DNA from: Phyllobacterium chamaecytisi
GTDB taxonomy: Bacteria; Pseudomonadota; Alphaproteobacteria; Rhizobiales; Rhizobiaceae
Assembly (NCBI RefSeq): GCF_020164455.1
Contig: NZ_JAIQWW010000011.1
Span: 1-64,000, forward strand
Direction of reading: 5' to 3'
Length of the DNA stretch: 64,000 nt
Position numbers and translations under genes: made by a program. A model generated the notes under the pieces. That model had not been told where the DNA came from. It saw only the letters and a program-made list of their open reading frames with translations, and made no database searches. Positions 1 through 9,413 of this stretch are shown here, piece by piece (position 1 is the first letter of the stretch; the number at the start of each line of letters is the position of its first letter).

Positions 1-32
1 TTTAGATTGGACGCTTCAAGAGTGCTGATCTG

Positions 33-228
33 CCGGATGGCAATGCTGCTGTGCGTGGTTCGCCCTTCGACAAGCTCAGGATGAGGCTCACCATGAGGGA
101 AGTAGATTGATGGCAGGGAGCCCAGATACAGCAACGTTCCTATCGCGACGCGTCCGCTTATCGTGCAGCCCACCCACTTCCCTCATGGTGAGCTTGTCGA
201 ACCACGCACAGCAGCATTGCCATCCGGA
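33..228. repeat. Long inverted repeat, family R1, copy 1
   Basis: Outer arms 33-60 and 201-228 are mutually inverted, and the inner arms share a core that reads CCCTCATGGTGAGCTTGTCG on the right side (about 180-199). The left arm carries an extra 24 or so bases that partly duplicate the core. A second copy with the same core lies at 28002-28122. It is non-coding and lies just upstream of the thiamine pyrophosphokinase gene. Such dispersed palindromes are common in Brucellaceae and Phyllobacteriaceae; any function is unknown. Confidence 0.7.
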
Positions 229-280
229 CGGCTCACAGGCGCATCTATCCCCCCGTCCTCACGCATGCTATGGGCGATCC

Positions 281-916
281 ATGAGCAAATTCGTTATCCT
301 TCTTGGTGGAGTCATCCATGTTACCGATCGTCTCCTGCGTCTTGTAGCCGGGGCGCGGGTGCTCGCTGCCGATGGAGGAATCGCCCATGCAGCCCCGCTA
401 GGGCTCGAACCGGAACTTTGGCTTGGCGATTTCGATTCGACCTCGGCGGAGCTCGCAGCACAGTATGCCAAAGTTCCGCGGATGGAATTTCCGTCCGAGA
501 AGGACATGACCGACGGCGAACTCGCCCTGAACGAAGCCTACAGGCTGGGTGCGACTGAAGTTATTCTCTGCGGGGCTTTTGGCGGCGAGCGCACCGATCA
601 CGCACTGCTGCATTTGACCATGGCGACGCGGTATGCAGCCGAAGGGAGGAAGCTTGTTCTCTCGAGCGGTTATGAAGAGGCGCATCCTCTGGTTGCAGGC
701 GCCTATGACTTCGATTTTGTCGATGGAACCCTTTTCAGCATTGTTGCATTTTCGCAATTAAGCGGGCTTTTTATCCATGGCGCGCGCTGGCCGCTTGAAA
801 ATGTGGAACTTTCTTTCGGTTCATCGCTTACAGTGTCGAATGCCGTGCGTGGGAATCTCCACGTGTCAGTTCATTCGGGTAAAGCGATCCTTATCGCTGC
901 GCCGCAAATCGCCTGA
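281..916 (+). CDS. thiN: Thiamine pyrophosphokinase
   Basis: A 211-residue cytoplasmic enzyme that transfers pyrophosphate from ATP to thiamine to make thiamine diphosphate (EC 2.7.6.2). The family landmarks are in order: an LAADGG segment near the N-terminus, WLGDFDS, then EKDMTDGELAL and GAFGGERTDHAL, which carry the Asp residues that bind magnesium-ATP. The C-terminal thiamine-binding domain covers roughly the last 70 residues. The frame is open upstream, but that part lies in repeat R1, so the ATG at 281 is chosen; it gives the usual family length. In related genomes this gene follows thiamine ABC transporter genes, which would lie left of the window; no TPP riboswitch is visible in the 280 bases present. 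Confidence 0.9.
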   Translation: MSKFVILLGGVIHVTDRLLRLVAGARVLAADGGIAHAAPLGLEPELWLGDFDSTSAELAAQYAKVPRMEFPSEKDMTDGELALNEAYRLGATEVILCGAFGGERTDHALLHLTMATRYAAEGRKLVLSSGYEEAHPLVAGAYDFDFVDGTLFSIVAFSQLSGLFIHGARWPLENVELSFGSSLTVSNAVRGNLHVSVHSGKAILIAAPQIA

Positions 917-1009
917 CGCTTGTCAAATAAAAGCGGAAAGTGTAGTTGTTGGCAGCCAGCATTGGGGACGCAAGCTGATGAGTTTGGTTTTAAAACGGAG
1001 AGGTCTTCC

Positions 1010-1303
1010 ATGTTGAAAAGTTTATCCACGATTGCAGTCGCAGGGCTTTTGGCGCTCTCGGTTGCTGGTTGCACGACCAGTGATCAGCGCGTAGCCGGTT
1101 ATGGCGTTGGTGGTGCGGCACTCGGTGCGCTCGCCGGCGGTGCAATCACAGGTTCAGGTCGTGGCGCACTTGCAGGTGCGGCAATCGGTGGTGCTGGTGG
1201 TGCCTTGGTAGGCGCTGCAACAAACAACAACGATGGCCGCCGCTATTGCACTTACGAAAATCGCTATGGCGAACGCTACCGCGCGCCATGCCGCCGCTAT
1301 TAA
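1010..1303 (+). CDS. Glycine-zipper outer-membrane lipoprotein
   Basis: A 97-residue small lipoprotein. It has a signal peptide ending in the lipobox LSVAGC, then a glycine-rich stretch (GYGVGGAALGALAGG and a second block GAAIGGAGGALVGAA) that fits a glycine-zipper pair, and a short basic tail with two cysteines. The start at 1010 has a purine-rich ribosome site (GGAGAGG) seven bases upstream. It is a paralogue of the next gene: same lipobox, same two zipper blocks and a similar YCxYxxRxGxxYxAxC tail. Each gene has its own terminator, so they are probably separate transcripts. The family (related to 17 kDa surface antigens and YmgG/SlyB types) is thought to act in envelope integrity; the exact role is unknown. 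Confidence 0.85.
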   Translation: MLKSLSTIAVAGLLALSVAGCTTSDQRVAGYGVGGAALGALAGGAITGSGRGALAGAAIGGAGGALVGAATNNNDGRRYCTYENRYGERYRAPCRRY

Positions 1304-1326
1304 TTGCATTAAGCTAGAAAAGAGAT

Positions 1327-1354
1327 GGGGCCGGAAATTTCCGGCCCGTTTTTT
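1327..1354 (+). terminator. Rho-independent terminator
   Basis: A GGGCCGGAAATTTCCGGCCC-type stem is followed by a run of seven T. It closes the first lipoprotein gene 24 bases after its stop. Confidence 0.85.
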
Positions 1355-1456
1355 TCGCGGCTGCCAATCTTCCGGGCAACTCCCAGCGATCTTTCTTCTG
1401 CCGCATTATCTACGCAGAGTTTGGCTCGTATTATTTCGATGTGAGAGGATTTTAAG

Positions 1457-1774
1457 ATGACAATTCGTTTAACTGCAATTGCGGTTTCTGCACTTCTGGC
1501 CCTATCTGTAGCCGGTTGCGCGACGAGTGAGCAAAATCAACGTGCCGGGACGGGCGCTTTGATCGGCGGCGGCGTTGGTGCGCTGGCTGGCCAAGCTCTT
1601 GGACATGATACGAAGAGCACCGTCGTTGGTGCAGCAGGCGGCGCCCTTCTTGGTGCAGCCATCGGAACCGCAACGACCCCGAGAGGACAAAGCGGCAACT
1701 ATTGCCGTTACCAGCGGCGTGACGGATCCATCTACGAGGCTCGTTGCGAAGGCAATGGCGGCGGTGGTTACTAA
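1457..1774 (+). CDS. Glycine-zipper outer-membrane lipoprotein (paralogue)
   Basis: A 105-residue lipoprotein with signal peptide and lipobox LSVAGC at about residues 16-21. Two glycine-zipper blocks follow (GALIGGGVGALAGQALG and GAAGGALLGAAIG), then a CRYQRRDGSIYEARC tail and a terminal GNGGGGY. It closely resembles the preceding gene, which points to a tandem duplication. The mature protein should be anchored by its N-terminal lipid in the outer membrane. No enzymatic motif is visible. Confidence 0.85.
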   Translation: MTIRLTAIAVSALLALSVAGCATSEQNQRAGTGALIGGGVGALAGQALGHDTKSTVVGAAGGALLGAAIGTATTPRGQSGNYCRYQRRDGSIYEARCEGNGGGGY

Positions 1775-1813
1775 TCGTAACCGATCGATTTAGAGCTTTT
1801 GTATAGGTACAGC

Positions 1814-1834
1814 AGGCCGGAAATTCCGGCCTGT
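1814..1834 (+). terminator. Rho-independent terminator
   Basis: The stem CAGGCCGGAAATTCCGGCCTG precedes TTTTG. It has the same core as the terminator of the upstream paralogue, which supports duplication of the whole unit. Confidence 0.75.
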
Positions 1835-1925
1835 TTTGCTTTATGACATTTGACAGCGGCAACAATCTCGCCGACAAGCACGGCAATCTTCGATCGTGGC
1901 TTCATTTCCAGAACTGTAAACTTGT

Positions 1926-3740
1926 ATGGCTCCCCCTCTTCTCCGTCTTGACCAGATAGCGCTGACTTTTGGTGGCACGCCGCTGTTGAGCGACGCGGCC
2001 ATCTCCGTCAGCGAAAACGATCGCATTGCGCTGGTCGGCCGCAATGGATCGGGTAAATCGACGCTGCTGAAAATTGCCGCCGGATTTATCGCGCCGACCG
2101 ACGGCGAAGTGTTCAAGCATCCGGGTGTCACCGTGCGCTATCTGGCGCAGGCTCCCGATATGGAAGGCTTTGCCACCGTACGCGCCTACGTCGAAGCGGG
2201 CCTTGGGCCGGCTGACGATCTCTACCGGGTCAGCTATCTGCTCGAACATCTCGGCCTCACTGGCGAGGAAGAGCCGGACAATCTTTCCGGTGGCGAAACA
2301 CGCCGTGCTGCGCTGGCCAAGGTGCTGGCGCCGCAACCCGACATTCTGTTGCTCGACGAGCCGACCAACCATCTGGATCTCACTACCATCGAGTGGCTGG
2401 AAGACGAGTTGCGCCAGATACGTTCCGCGATCGTGGTTATTTCCCATGACAGGCGCTTTTTGGAAAACGTCAGCCGTTCGACCATCTGGCTGGATCGCGG
2501 TGTGACCAAACGGCTCGAGCAGGGCTTCGGCGCTTTTGAGGAATGGCGTGACAAGGTTCTCGAAGAGGAAGAGCGCGACTTGCATAAGCTCGGGCGACAG
2601 ATCGTGCGGGAAGAGCATTGGCTGCGCTATGGCGTGACGGCCCGGCGCAAGCGCAATATGCGGCGGCTTGGCGATCTGCAATCCATGCGCAGCGAGTTTC
2701 GCAATCATCGCGGCGCGCAAGGCAAGGCGGTGCTGAAAGCCAGCGATGCGAGAGAGTCCGGCAAGCTTGTCATAGAGGCGGAACACCTCGTCAAAGCCTA
2801 TGGCGAGCGGGTGCTGGTCAATGATTTTTCAACGCGGATACAGCGTGGAAATTGTGTGGGATTCGTCGGCCCCAACGGGGCAGGCAAGACGACACTGCTG
2901 TCGATGCTGACCGGGGTGCTCGCGCCGGATAGCGGCTTCGTCAAGCTCGGCACCAATCTTGAGATCGCCATCCTCGACCAGAAGCGCGACAGTCTTAATC
3001 TCGAGCAGACGCTGTCTGACTATCTGACCGACGGGCGCGGCGAGAATGTCATCGTCAATGGCGAGCAACGCCACGTCGCATCCTATATGAAGGACTTCTT
3101 GTTCCAACCAGAGCAACTGCGCACGCCCATCCGCGAGCTTTCCGGCGGTGAGAGAGCGCGGCTCATGCTGGCGCGAGTACTTGCCCGTCCGGCCAATCTT
3201 CTGGTGCTCGATGAGCCGACCAACGATCTCGACATGGAAACGCTCGATCTGTTGCAGGAACTGGTAGCCGGCTTCGCGGGTACCGTCCTTCTTGTCAGCC
3301 ATGACCGCGATTTTCTCGACCGGACGGTGACGTCGGTGATCGCTCCGGAAGGCAATGGTCGCTGGCTCGAATATGCTGGCGGCTATACGGACATGCTGGC
3401 GCAGCGCAAGGAAGCTGCGTTGGCGACGCGCAAGGAATTGAAAGCTGCAAAGCCCGCCGCTGGTTCGGTGGAAAAGGCGCTACCGGTACAGCGGGAAGAG
3501 AAGCGCAAGCTTTCCTATAAGCAGAAGTTCGCGCTGGAAACTTTACCGGGAAAGATTGAAGCGCTGCACGCTGAGATTGCAACGCTGGAGAAAAAGCTGG
3601 CAGATCCGCAACTCTTCGCCAAGGACGCGGCGCAGTTCAACAAGACGGTCGATGAAATCAGCAAGAAGCGCCATAGCCTCGAAACTTACGAGCATGAATG
3701 GCTCGAACTTGAAATGCTACGGGAAGAAATCGAAGGCTAA
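1926..3740 (+). CDS. uup: ABC-F family ATPase, Uup type
   Basis: A 604-residue soluble protein with two ABC domains and no membrane segment. Domain 1 has Walker A GRNGSGKST (about residues 38-46), signature LSGGETRRA and Walker B ILLLDEPTNHLD. Domain 2 has GPNGAGKTT, LSGGERARL and LLVLDEPTNDLD. A charged linker joins them. The last 90 or so residues form a coiled coil (LETLPGKIEALHAEIATLEKK region), which is the Uup hallmark. Uup proteins act on the ribosome and are linked to transposon excision and DNA structure metabolism. The stop codon overlaps the end of convergent zapA by four bases. No strong ribosome site precedes the ATG. Confidence 0.9.
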   Translation: MAPPLLRLDQIALTFGGTPLLSDAAISVSENDRIALVGRNGSGKSTLLKIAAGFIAPTDGEVFKHPGVTVRYLAQAPDMEGFATVRAYVEAGLGPADDLYRVSYLLEHLGLTGEEEPDNLSGGETRRAALAKVLAPQPDILLLDEPTNHLDLTTIEWLEDELRQIRSAIVVISHDRRFLENVSRSTIWLDRGVTKRLEQGFGAFEEWRDKVLEEEERDLHKLGRQIVREEHWLRYGVTARRKRNMRRLGDLQSMRSEFRNHRGAQGKAVLKASDARESGKLVIEAEHLVKAYGERVLVNDFSTRIQRGNCVGFVGPNGAGKTTLLSMLTGVLAPDSGFVKLGTNLEIAILDQKRDSLNLEQTLSDYLTDGRGENVIVNGEQRHVASYMKDFLFQPEQLRTPIRELSGGERARLMLARVLARPANLLVLDEPTNDLDMETLDLLQELVAGFAGTVLLVSHDRDFLDRTVTSVIAPEGNGRWLEYAGGYTDMLAQRKEAALATRKELKAAKPAAGSVEKALPVQREEKRKLSYKQKFALETLPGKIEALHAEIATLEKKLADPQLFAKDAAQFNKTVDEISKKRHSLETYEHEWLELEMLREEIEG

Positions 3741-4102
3741 TTCGCCTTTGGCGCGAGCTTGGTTGCAAGCGTCTCGATACGGGTCGTAACCTCGGACAGC
3801 ACGCCGGTTATCGCAGCGTCATTGTTATCGGCCTTGGCCAAGGCCTCGTCGCGGCTCTTGCGCAGAGCTTCCGCCTCGTTTTCAAGACCCTTGACCCGCA
3901 TCTGCAATTCGCTGAGCTCATCCATGACCATGATGCCGGCCATGACAGTCAGGCGCAGATCTCCGATTTCGCCAAAAGACGATTTGAGATGCGTGACATA
4001 GCGGTCAAAGCGCTCGGCAAGGCCTGTCAGGTGCTGTTCCTGGCCTTCGTCGCAGGCCATTCTGTAGGCTTTGCCGTCGATCGTAACTGTTACCGTGGCC
4101 AT
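3737..4102 (-). CDS. zapA: Cell division protein ZapA
   Basis: A 121-residue cytoplasmic protein. It starts MATVTVTIDGKAYRMACDEGQE, which is the ZapA N-terminal strand pattern, continues with the LTVMAGIMVMDELSEL helix and ends in a long coiled coil (about residues 65-115). ZapA binds FtsZ and cross-links protofilaments at the Z-ring. It lies downstream of the DUF4164 gene on the same strand, and the two are separated by about 80 bases filled by a repeat element. The gene ends inside the uup stop region, so the two genes converge tail to tail. Confidence 0.9.
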   Translation of the reverse strand: MATVTVTIDGKAYRMACDEGQEQHLTGLAERFDRYVTHLKSSFGEIGDLRLTVMAGIMVMDELSELQMRVKGLENEAEALRKSRDEALAKADNNDAAITGVLSEVTTRIETLATKLAPKAN

Positions 4103-4125
4103 GGTATGTTTCTTCCCGGTTTAAC

Positions 4126-4186
4126 TCTTTGTTTTGTCGCATTTCCCGACGGAAAACCGCCTCACACTTTTCCTGGAAATACTTAG
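4126..4186 (-). repeat. Short dispersed element, family R2, in the zapA leader
   Basis: Read on the minus strand, it begins CTAAGTATTTCCAGG, continues with AAAAGTGTG and GCGGTTTTCCGTC, and ends in GCGACAAAACAAAG. The same blocks in the same order occur in the element at 27221-27326. It lies between the DUF4164 stop and zapA, and its CTAAG end supplies the TAA stop codon of the DUF4164 gene. It looks like one end of the R2 element, so it is probably a truncated copy. Confidence 0.65.
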
Positions 4187-4455
4187 CGATCGAGGACAGT
4201 ACGGATGGATTCCATCGCAGCCACGAGACGGCGCGAAACTTCCTTGTTTGCCGCCTCCAGGCGCTCGGCCCGTCCTTCCGAAGCATCGAGTTCCTGGGCC
4301 AGCTTGCGCCGGTCCATGTTCATGCGCTGCACTTCTTCTTCGGCCTCGGCAAAATCGCCTTCGTGCTCCAGACGTGCGTCGACCGCGTCCTCGAGCGAGG
4401 CCAAAGCTTTTCCCAGTCTTTCAAGAACCTGTTTGAGGGTGGCTTCCGATGCCAT
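4183..4455 (-). CDS. DUF4164 coiled-coil protein
   Basis: A 90-residue, highly charged protein predicted to be almost entirely coiled coil (repeating L, A and E/R heptads from residue 5 to 85). It matches the small alphaproteobacterial DUF4164 family found just upstream of zapA. No membrane segment, signal peptide or catalytic motif is visible. Its position suggests it is made with ZapA and may assist it or form a division-associated coiled coil; that is inference. Its stop codon lies in the terminal bases of repeat R2. Confidence 0.75.
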   Translation of the reverse strand: MASEATLKQVLERLGKALASLEDAVDARLEHEGDFAEAEEEVQRMNMDRRKLAQELDASEGRAERLEAANKEVSRRLVAAMESIRTVLDR

Positions 4456-4749
4456 TTCAATGCTTCCCCATGTGTCAATCTTTTTAAACGAATCGCAAAA
4501 AGAAGAACAGCTTATCTTGGAGAGTCTAAGGGTTACATCAACGCCACGTCAATCAATCCGCGCCGTCATGGTCCAGTCATGCACCGATAATAATCTCGTG
4601 CGACGAATGACCCGTTTGTCGACGGGCCCATTTTGCCTTAGGTTTTATTGACTCCCTGAAGACACCTGCTATGTGTCGCGTGCCTTTTGGATATTGTCTG
4701 ACCGGCGTCCAGAGACGGCATCTCCTTTCCTCTTCGAAAGACGGTGAAC
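4456..4749. other. Divergent intergenic region, DUF4164/zapA versus tkt
   Basis: This 294-base gap should hold the promoters of the minus-strand DUF4164-zapA unit and the plus-strand tkt unit. A CGTTTGTCGACGGG dyad sits near 4614. I see no convincing gene, and no structure I can assign to 6S RNA, which lies next to zapA in many bacteria. Confidence 0.4.
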
Positions 4750-6735
4750 ATGACCAATTCTGAGAAATCCAACCAAATGGCCAATGCAATCCGCTTCCTT
4801 TCGGCGGATGCGGTGGAAAAAGCTAATTCGGGCCATCCCGGCCTTCCCATGGGCGCAGCCGATATTGCGACCGTGCTTTTCACCCGCTTCCTCAAGTTCG
4901 ATCCGAAGGCGCCGCATTGGCCCGACCGCGATCGTTTCGTGCTTTCGGCTGGCCATGGCTCGATGCTGCTCTATTCGCTTCTGTACCTCACAGGTTACGA
5001 AGACATCACCATCGAGCAGATCGAGAATTTCCGGCAGCTTGGCTCGCGTACGGCCGGCCATCCGGAATATGGCCATGCCGCCGGTATCGAAACCACGACA
5101 GGTCCTCTTGGTCAGGGTCTTGGCAATTCCGTAGGCATGGCGCTTTCCGAGCGCATCATGAATGCGCATTTCGGCGACGATCTGGTCGACCATCATACCT
5201 ATGTCATCGTTGGCGATGGCTGTTTGATGGAAGGCATCAGCCAGGAGGCGATCGCGCTTGCCGGCCATCTCAAGCTGAACAAGTTGATCGTTTTCTGGGA
5301 TCACAACAATATTTCGATCGACGGTCCGGTTACCCTCGCCGACAACACCGATCAATGTGCCCGCGTCGAAGCTTCAGGCTGGAATTCCATAAGCGTCGAC
5401 GGTCACGATCAGGATGCGATTGCCGCTGCAATCGAGAAGGCACACAAGTCCGATAAGCCGACATTCATTGCATGCAAGACGACAATCGGCTTTGGTGCGC
5501 CGACGAAGGCTGGTACCAACAAGGTTCATGGGTCGCCGCTTGGGGCCGAAGAACTCGCCGGCGCGCGCAAGGCGCTGGGCTGGACGGCGGAGCCTTTCGT
5601 TGTCCCTGCCGACATTCTCAATGACTGGCGTGCCGCGGGTCAGCGTTCCAATAAGGAACACAAGGCCTGGGACGAGCGCTTGGCCAAAGCCGATTCGACT
5701 ATCCGTGCCGAGTGGGATCGCCGTTTGAGTGGTGATTTGCCGGATAATTTCGAAGCAACTATTTCGGCCTACAAAAAGAAGCTTTCCGAAGACAAGCCCA
5801 AGGTTGCGACCCGCAAGGCTTCCGAGATGGCGCTCGAAGTCATCAACGGGATTGTGCCGGAAACGATTGGCGGTTCCGCAGATCTGACAGGTTCCAACAA
5901 TACCAAGACCAGCCAGACCAGCAACATCACTCCTGAGGATTACGGTCAGCGCTACGTGCATTATGGCATTCGCGAGCATGGGATGGCTGCAGCGATGAAC
6001 GGTATCTCGCTGCACGGCGGCCTCATTCCCTATTCGGGGACGTTCCTGACGTTCTCCGATTACGCACGCGGCGCCATGCGGCTTTCCAGCCTGATGGGCA
6101 TTCGCGTGGTCTATGTCATGACACATGACTCGATTGGTCTCGGTGAAGACGGGCCGACACATCAGCCGGTCGAACATCTTGCCGCTCTGCGTGCCATCCC
6201 CAATAATTACGTTTTCCGCCCGGCCGACGTCGTTGAAACGGCGGAATGCTGGGAATTGGCACTCAAGTCACGCAAAACGCCGTCGACAATCGCTTTGACC
6301 CGCCAGAATCTTCCGGCGGTTCGCACGGAATATATCGCGGAGAATATGTGCGCCTATGGTGCCTATGAGCTCGCAGCGGCGAGCGGCAAGGCCGAAGTCA
6401 CCATCTTCGCGACAGGTTCGGAAGTCGAAATCGCTCTCAATGCCCGCACGAAACTGGAAGAAGACGGCCATCCGACGCGTGTCGTCTCCGTTCCCTGCTT
6501 CGAACTTTTTGAACAGACGAGCGACGAGTACAAACGCGTCATCCTCGGTGACGCGCCGGTGAAGATTGCGGTCGAAGCTGCCATCCGCATGGGCTGGGAC
6601 AGGTTCATCGGTATCGATGGCATCTTTGTCGGGATGACCGGCTTTGGTGCCAGCGGCCCGATCGAAGCACTGTACGAGCACTTCGGTATCACCGCGGATC
6701 ATATCGTCGCAGCGGCGGAAGCCAAGTTGAAATAA
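4750..6735 (+). CDS. tkt: Transketolase
   Basis: A 661-residue thiamine-diphosphate enzyme of the pentose phosphate pathway. It moves two-carbon ketol units between sugar phosphates (EC 2.2.1.1). Visible landmarks are the N-terminal [14 protein letters not shown], the [19 protein letters not shown] loop, the ThDP/Mg motif GDGCLMEG with the downstream [10 protein letters not shown], and the C-terminal-half [11 protein letters not shown] with the catalytic glutamate. The length is normal. A GTG lies two codons upstream at 4744, but the ATG at 4750 is the more likely start. It heads a run of same-strand central-carbon genes, with gap 57 bases downstream. Confidence 0.95.
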   Translation: MTNSEKSNQMANAIRFLSADAVEKANSGHPGLPMGAADIATVLFTRFLKFDPKAPHWPDRDRFVLSAGHGSMLLYSLLYLTGYEDITIEQIENFRQLGSRTAGHPEYGHAAGIETTTGPLGQGLGNSVGMALSERIMNAHFGDDLVDHHTYVIVGDGCLMEGISQEAIALAGHLKLNKLIVFWDHNNISIDGPVTLADNTDQCARVEASGWNSISVDGHDQDAIAAAIEKAHKSDKPTFIACKTTIGFGAPTKAGTNKVHGSPLGAEELAGARKALGWTAEPFVVPADILNDWRAAGQRSNKEHKAWDERLAKADSTIRAEWDRRLSGDLPDNFEATISAYKKKLSEDKPKVATRKASEMALEVINGIVPETIGGSADLTGSNNTKTSQTSNITPEDYGQRYVHYGIREHGMAAAMNGISLHGGLIPYSGTFLTFSDYARGAMRLSSLMGIRVVYVMTHDSIGLGEDGPTHQPVEHLAALRAIPNNYVFRPADVVETAECWELALKSRKTPSTIALTRQNLPAVRTEYIAENMCAYGAYELAAASGKAEVTIFATGSEVEIALNARTKLEEDGHPTRVVSVPCFELFEQTSDEYKRVILGDAPVKIAVEAAIRMGWDRFIGIDGIFVGMTGFGASGPIEALYEHFGITADHIVAAAEAKLK

Positions 6736-6792
6736 TCCAGACCATTCCTGCATAATCCATTCAAGGGCCCCAAAACCCAGGGAGACATACAA

Positions 6793-7800
6793 ATGACAGT
6801 TCGCGTTGCAATCAACGGATTTGGCCGCATCGGCCGCAACGTTCTTCGCGCCATTGTGGAATCCGGCCGCACCGACATCGAGGTCGTTGCGATCAACGAT
6901 CTCGGCCCGGTCGAGACCAACGCCCATCTGATGCGCTATGACAGCGTCCACGGCCGTTTCCCCGGAACCGTGACGGTTGATGGCGACACGATTGACGTGG
7001 GTCGTGGACCGATCAAGGTCACTGCCGTGCGCAACCCTGTCGAATTGCCGTGGAAAGAACTCAACGTCGATATCGCGCTCGAGTGCACCGGTATCTTCAC
7101 TGCGCGTGACAAGGCCGCTGCTCATCTTGAAGCCGGTGCAAAGCGGGTCATCGTTTCGGCGCCTGCCGATGGTGCCGACCTGACGGTCGTCTTCGGCGTC
7201 AATGACCACAAACTGACGAAAGACCACATGGTCATTTCGAATGCGTCCTGCACGACGAATTGCCTTGCGCCGGTCGCCTACGTTCTCAACGAAGCCGTCG
7301 GCATCGATCATGGATTCATGACCACGATCCACAGCTACACCGGCGACCAGCCAACGCTCGACACGATGCACAAGGATCTCTATCGCGGCCGTGCTGCAGC
7401 CCTGTCGATGATCCCGACCTCGACCGGTGCGGCCAAGGCTGTGGGCCTCGTTCTTCCTGAACTCAATGGCAAGCTGGACGGTACTTCAATCCGCGTTCCG
7501 ACCCCGAATGTTTCGGTTGTGGATTTCAAGTTCGTCGCCAAGAAGCCAACGACGGTTGCGGAGATCAATGACGCCATCAAGTCGGCTGCCAACGGCAAGC
7601 TCAAGGGTATCCTTGGCTATACAGACGAGCCGAATGTTTCGATCGACTTCAATCACGACCCGCATTCTTCTGTGTTCCACATCAGCCAGACCAAGGTTCT
7701 GGAGGGCACATTCGTGCGCGTTCTGTCCTGGTACGACAACGAGTGGGGCTTCTCGAACCGGATGGCTGATACTGCTGTGGCTTTCGGCAAGGTTATATAA
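6793..7800 (+). CDS. gap: Glyceraldehyde-3-phosphate dehydrogenase, type I
   Basis: A 335-residue NAD(P)-dependent enzyme that converts glyceraldehyde 3-phosphate to 1,3-bisphosphoglycerate. The Rossmann motif [14 protein letters not shown] opens the protein. The catalytic cysteine is Cys153 in [12 protein letters not shown], and the C-terminal [11 protein letters not shown] is intact. A ribosome site GGAGA lies twelve bases upstream of the ATG. It lies between tkt and pgk on the same strand, but is separated from pgk by a 176-base repeat element that could split or process the transcript. Confidence 0.95.
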   Translation: MTVRVAINGFGRIGRNVLRAIVESGRTDIEVVAINDLGPVETNAHLMRYDSVHGRFPGTVTVDGDTIDVGRGPIKVTAVRNPVELPWKELNVDIALECTGIFTARDKAAAHLEAGAKRVIVSAPADGADLTVVFGVNDHKLTKDHMVISNASCTTNCLAPVAYVLNEAVGIDHGFMTTIHSYTGDQPTLDTMHKDLYRGRAAALSMIPTSTGAAKAVGLVLPELNGKLDGTSIRVPTPNVSVVDFKFVAKKPTTVAEINDAIKSAANGKLKGILGYTDEPNVSIDFNHDPHSSVFHISQTKVLEGTFVRVLSWYDNEWGFSNRMADTAVAFGKVI

Positions 7801-7827
7801 TTTATAGTGCGACAGTAGATGCCGATT

Positions 7828-8003
7828 ATCTCTCCCCTTGTGGGAGAGAAAGCGATTTCAGCATCTTGAGCCCTTCGCTCAAGTGCTAGAAATCGCCAGA
7901 GAGGGGATTTTTTAATTGAACTACCCCCTCACTTGGATTTTCTAAGAATTTGGCAAAGCGGCTAAATTCAAGAAAATCCTTTCTCTCCCACAAGGGGAGA
8001 GAT
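7828..8003. repeat. Inverted-repeat element between gap and pgk
   Basis: Perfect 25-base inverted arms at 7828-7852 and 7979-8003 bound a 176-base element. Nested dyads lie inside: GCGATTTC with GAAATCGC, CTTGAG with CTCAAG, and an imperfect pair around GGATTTTCT and AGAAAATCC. The RNA would fold into a multi-branched structure between gap and pgk. No coding frame is evident. It resembles small non-autonomous repeats of rhizobia. Confidence 0.8.
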
Positions 8004-8042
8004 ATGCACCGCACCAGCCATTTCTGCGACGAGGATAAAACC

Positions 8043-9239
8043 ATGACTGTTTTCAAGACGCTAGATGATGCTGATGTCTCTGGAAAACGCGTGCTCGTGC
8101 GCGTTGATCTGAATGTTCCCGTAGCACATGGCGAAGTAACCGATGCTACCCGCATTGAGCGGGTTGCGCCGACCATTCTTGAACTGTCGAAAAAGGGTGC
8201 GAAAGTCATTCTGCTCGCCCATTTCGGCCGCCCGAAGGATGGTCCGACACCGGAATTCTCGCTGAAGCCGATAGCGCAGGCGGTATCGAAGGTTATAGGT
8301 CACAGCGTTCAATTTGCCGAAGACAGTGTTGGCGACAAGGCTGCGGAAGCGGTTGCCAGACTGAAAAATGGCGACATTCTGCTTCTGGAAAACACCCGCT
8401 TCCACAAGGGCGAGGAAAAGAACGATCAGGCTTATGTGGAAGCGCTGGCCGCGCTTGGCGATGTCTACGTGAATGACGCATTCTCGGCTGCTCACCGTGC
8501 CCATGCGTCAACCGAGGGGCTTGCGCGCGTGCTCCCCGCCTATGCGGGACGCACGATGGAGGCAGAACTTCAGGCGCTGGAGAAGGGCTTGGGCAATCCA
8601 AAACGCCCGGTCGTCGCCATTGTCGGCGGCGCCAAGGTGTCTTCCAAGCTCGACCTTCTCGGCAACCTCGTTCAAAAGGTCGATGCGCTGGTTATTGGTG
8701 GCGGCATGGCCAATACGTTTCTCGCCGCGCAGGGCGTGAATGTGGGGAAATCCCTGTGCGAGCACGATCTTGCCGCGACCGCGCGGGAAATCATGGCCAA
8801 GGCGAATGCCGCCAATTGCACCATCATCCTGCCTGTGGATGCCATCGTTGCCTGGCATTTTGAGGCTAGCGCACCGTTCCATGCTTACGGTCTTGATGCC
8901 ATTCCAGATGACGGCATGATTCTCGATGTCGGCCCGCAATCGATCGAGCGCATCAAGGGCGCCATCGACGATGCTTCCACACTGGTGTGGAATGGGCCGC
9001 TCGGGGCCTTCGAATTGCATCCGTTCGATCATGCCACGGTTGCCGCTGCGCGTCATGTGGCCGCGCGGACGAAGGCGGGCCACCTCGTGTCGGTCGCCGG
9101 CGGAGGCGATACCGTCGCTGCTCTCAATCATGCTGGTGTTGCAGACGATTTCAGCTATGTTTCGACTGCAGGAGGAGCATTTCTTGAATGGATGGAGGGC
9201 AAGCCTCTCCCCGGCGTAGATGCTTTGAAGAAACGATAG
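8043..9239 (+). CDS. pgk: Phosphoglycerate kinase
   Basis: A 398-residue glycolytic enzyme that makes ATP from 1,3-bisphosphoglycerate. It opens with [12 protein letters not shown], the typical N-terminal signature, followed by the substrate-binding LLAHFGRPK and the [13 protein letters not shown] block. The C-terminal nucleotide domain has [23 protein letters not shown] and [12 protein letters not shown]. The ATG at 8043 is chosen because the family begins here; the frame upstream runs through the repeat. The gene ends 174 bases before the aldolase gene. Confidence 0.95.
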   Translation: MTVFKTLDDADVSGKRVLVRVDLNVPVAHGEVTDATRIERVAPTILELSKKGAKVILLAHFGRPKDGPTPEFSLKPIAQAVSKVIGHSVQFAEDSVGDKAAEAVARLKNGDILLLENTRFHKGEEKNDQAYVEALAALGDVYVNDAFSAAHRAHASTEGLARVLPAYAGRTMEAELQALEKGLGNPKRPVVAIVGGAKVSSKLDLLGNLVQKVDALVIGGGMANTFLAAQGVNVGKSLCEHDLAATAREIMAKANAANCTIILPVDAIVAWHFEASAPFHAYGLDAIPDDGMILDVGPQSIERIKGAIDDASTLVWNGPLGAFELHPFDHATVAAARHVAARTKAGHLVSVAGGGDTVAALNHAGVADDFSYVSTAGGAFLEWMEGKPLPGVDALKKR

Positions 9240-9413
9240 ATATTTATCCCTATCGAGGACAAGTCGCCCGCTACAGTTAACGAACAACAGAAAATGTTAT
9301 CTCTCTAAATCGGTTGAAAAAATTTCAATCGTTTCAATAAGTTGGTGTATAGTTCCGTTTGTCATTTGCTTCTGCTATGGCCCACGCTGTGGGAAAATGG
9401 AGTGATATAACTG

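Noticed and set aside
33-228. CRISPR-like repeats
   Set aside because: The repeats are inverted pairs, not regularly spaced direct repeats, and there are no cas genes.
1-280. TPP riboswitch upstream of thiamine pyrophosphokinase
   Set aside because: The visible upstream sequence is a repeat; no CUGAGA/ACCUGAU motifs are present.
4456-4749. Possible 6S RNA gene next to zapA
   Set aside because: Although 6S RNA is near zapA in many bacteria, I could not find a convincing long closing stem with a central bubble here.
6268-7371. A 367-codon open frame antisense to tkt and gap
   Set aside because: It crosses two conserved genes and the gap between them; no family features.
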